Below the pieces are notes generated by a model. The model made no database searches. It saw only the letters and a program-made list of their open reading frames with translations, and was not told where the DNA came from. Below, one piece after another: positions 19,127 through 19,571 of a stretch of DNA of 19,571 nucleotides. Source of the DNA: an uncultured Oscillospiraceae bacterium (GTDB lineage Bacteria > Bacillota_A > Clostridia > Oscillospirales > Acutalibacteraceae). The stretch is taken from contig CAJUNS010000042.1 in the NCBI GenBank assembly GCA_910587995.1, forward strand, positions 1 to 19,571, in the 5' to 3' direction. Positions within the stretch are counted from its first letter, which is position 1, and every line of letters starts with the position of its first letter. The position numbers and the translations under genes were made by a program.

Positions 19127-19369
19127 GCCCGCGCCCTCCCTGCGGGCGGAACCGCCGCTTCTTTGGAAAAACCAAGGGAGCGGTGGTCTCTGTTCGAGGG
19201 GGAGAGGGCCCGCTGGCTGGCATGGCGGCGCGGAAGCTGGCCGCAAAGTCCTTTGCCGCCGGGGCTTAAAAAGCTTAGGCCAGAGGGGAATATCGGAGCG
19301 CAAAACAGGGAGCGGGAGAGAGGGGAGCGGGCCGGTCTGAAAAAAATTAAAAAAATTTGCAAAAAGGGG
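19127..19369. other. non-coding stretch upstream of tRNA-Ala promoter
   Basis: No convincing gene is seen; open frames here have biased composition and no ribosome binding site. GCCCGC and GCGGGC (19130-19152) can pair in a 6-bp stem after the zincin-like gene, but no T-run follows. The stretch becomes A-rich from about 19340. Confidence 0.5.
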
Positions 19370-19398
19370 TTGCAAAATGCGGAGAGATGTGTTATTAT
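19370..19398 (+). promoter_or_regulatory. promoter of the tRNA-Ala transcript
   Basis: TTGCAA (19370-19375), a 17-base spacer and TATTAT (19393-19398), with an A-rich upstream region, point to a strong stable-RNA promoter. The tRNA begins about 115 bases downstream. Confidence 0.7.
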
Positions 19399-19517
19399 AA
19401 GTGAGCGCTGAGGGAGACCGGAAAACAAACGAAAGAACAGGGTGTTTGACGGTGAAATCCGAAAGCGAAGTTACAATTTAAGATTGTGTTTCCTGCTATC
19501 ACTTTCGTGATGAATTT

Positions 19518-19571
<54 letters not shown>

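Noticed and set aside
19163..19411. 82-codon open frame before the tRNA promoter
   Set aside because: It has an Arg/Glu/Lys-biased composition, lacks a ribosome binding site and overlaps the tRNA promoter.

Overview
The window is high-GC, densely coding DNA. It most likely comes from an endospore-forming member of the Clostridia (Oscillospiraceae/Ruminococcaceae-like). The evidence is a standalone SpoVAE protein, an RNase HI with an N-terminal hybrid-binding domain, a nusB-xseA-xseB-ispA cluster, strong AGGAGG-type ribosome binding sites, and canonical TTGxxx-17-TATAAT promoters. Assignment below that level is inference.

Region 1 (1..6170, minus strand) is a housekeeping operon read from a promoter at 6142..6170: nusB, a TsaD-like peptidase-M22 paralogue, xseA, a decayed acetyltransferase remnant, xseB, ispA, an RluA-type pseudouridine synthase, a zinc-dependent phospholipase C-like protein, and a GNAT acetyltransferase cut by the window edge. 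Most junctions overlap by 1-8 bases. The nusB leader holds a perfect 13-bp inverted repeat.

Region 2 (6190..7850) is an nhaC-type Na+/H+ antiporter gene on the minus strand. It is bracketed by two inversely oriented copies of a small dispersed repeat. Copy A is 84 bp with a 16-bp hairpin; copy B is a 42-bp derivative without the hairpin. A third, full copy (C) lies at 18491..18577. This repeat family is not explained by any gene in the window.

Region 3 (8004..11083, plus strand) is an ABC exporter operon: an ATPase, two ABC-2-type permeases and a GNAT acetyltransferase. It ends at a bidirectional terminator shared with the convergent operon.

Region 4 (11096..17183, minus strand) is a MacAB-like operon with two different membrane-fusion (adaptor) proteins, one on each side of the ATPase, followed by a MacB/FtsX-type permease. 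Three of its four proteins carry long low-complexity extensions: an acidic tail on adaptor 1, a ~160-residue Pro/Ala/Glu tail on the ATPase, and on adaptor 2 an acidic tail plus a ~240-residue Thr/Pro-linked insertion inside its coiled-coil hairpin. This is the most unusual protein system in the window.

Region 5 (17318..19571, plus strand) holds rnhA, an orphan spoVAE, repeat copy C, a small HELLH-motif zincin-like protein of unknown family, and the first 54 bases of tRNA-Ala(GGC) behind its own promoter.
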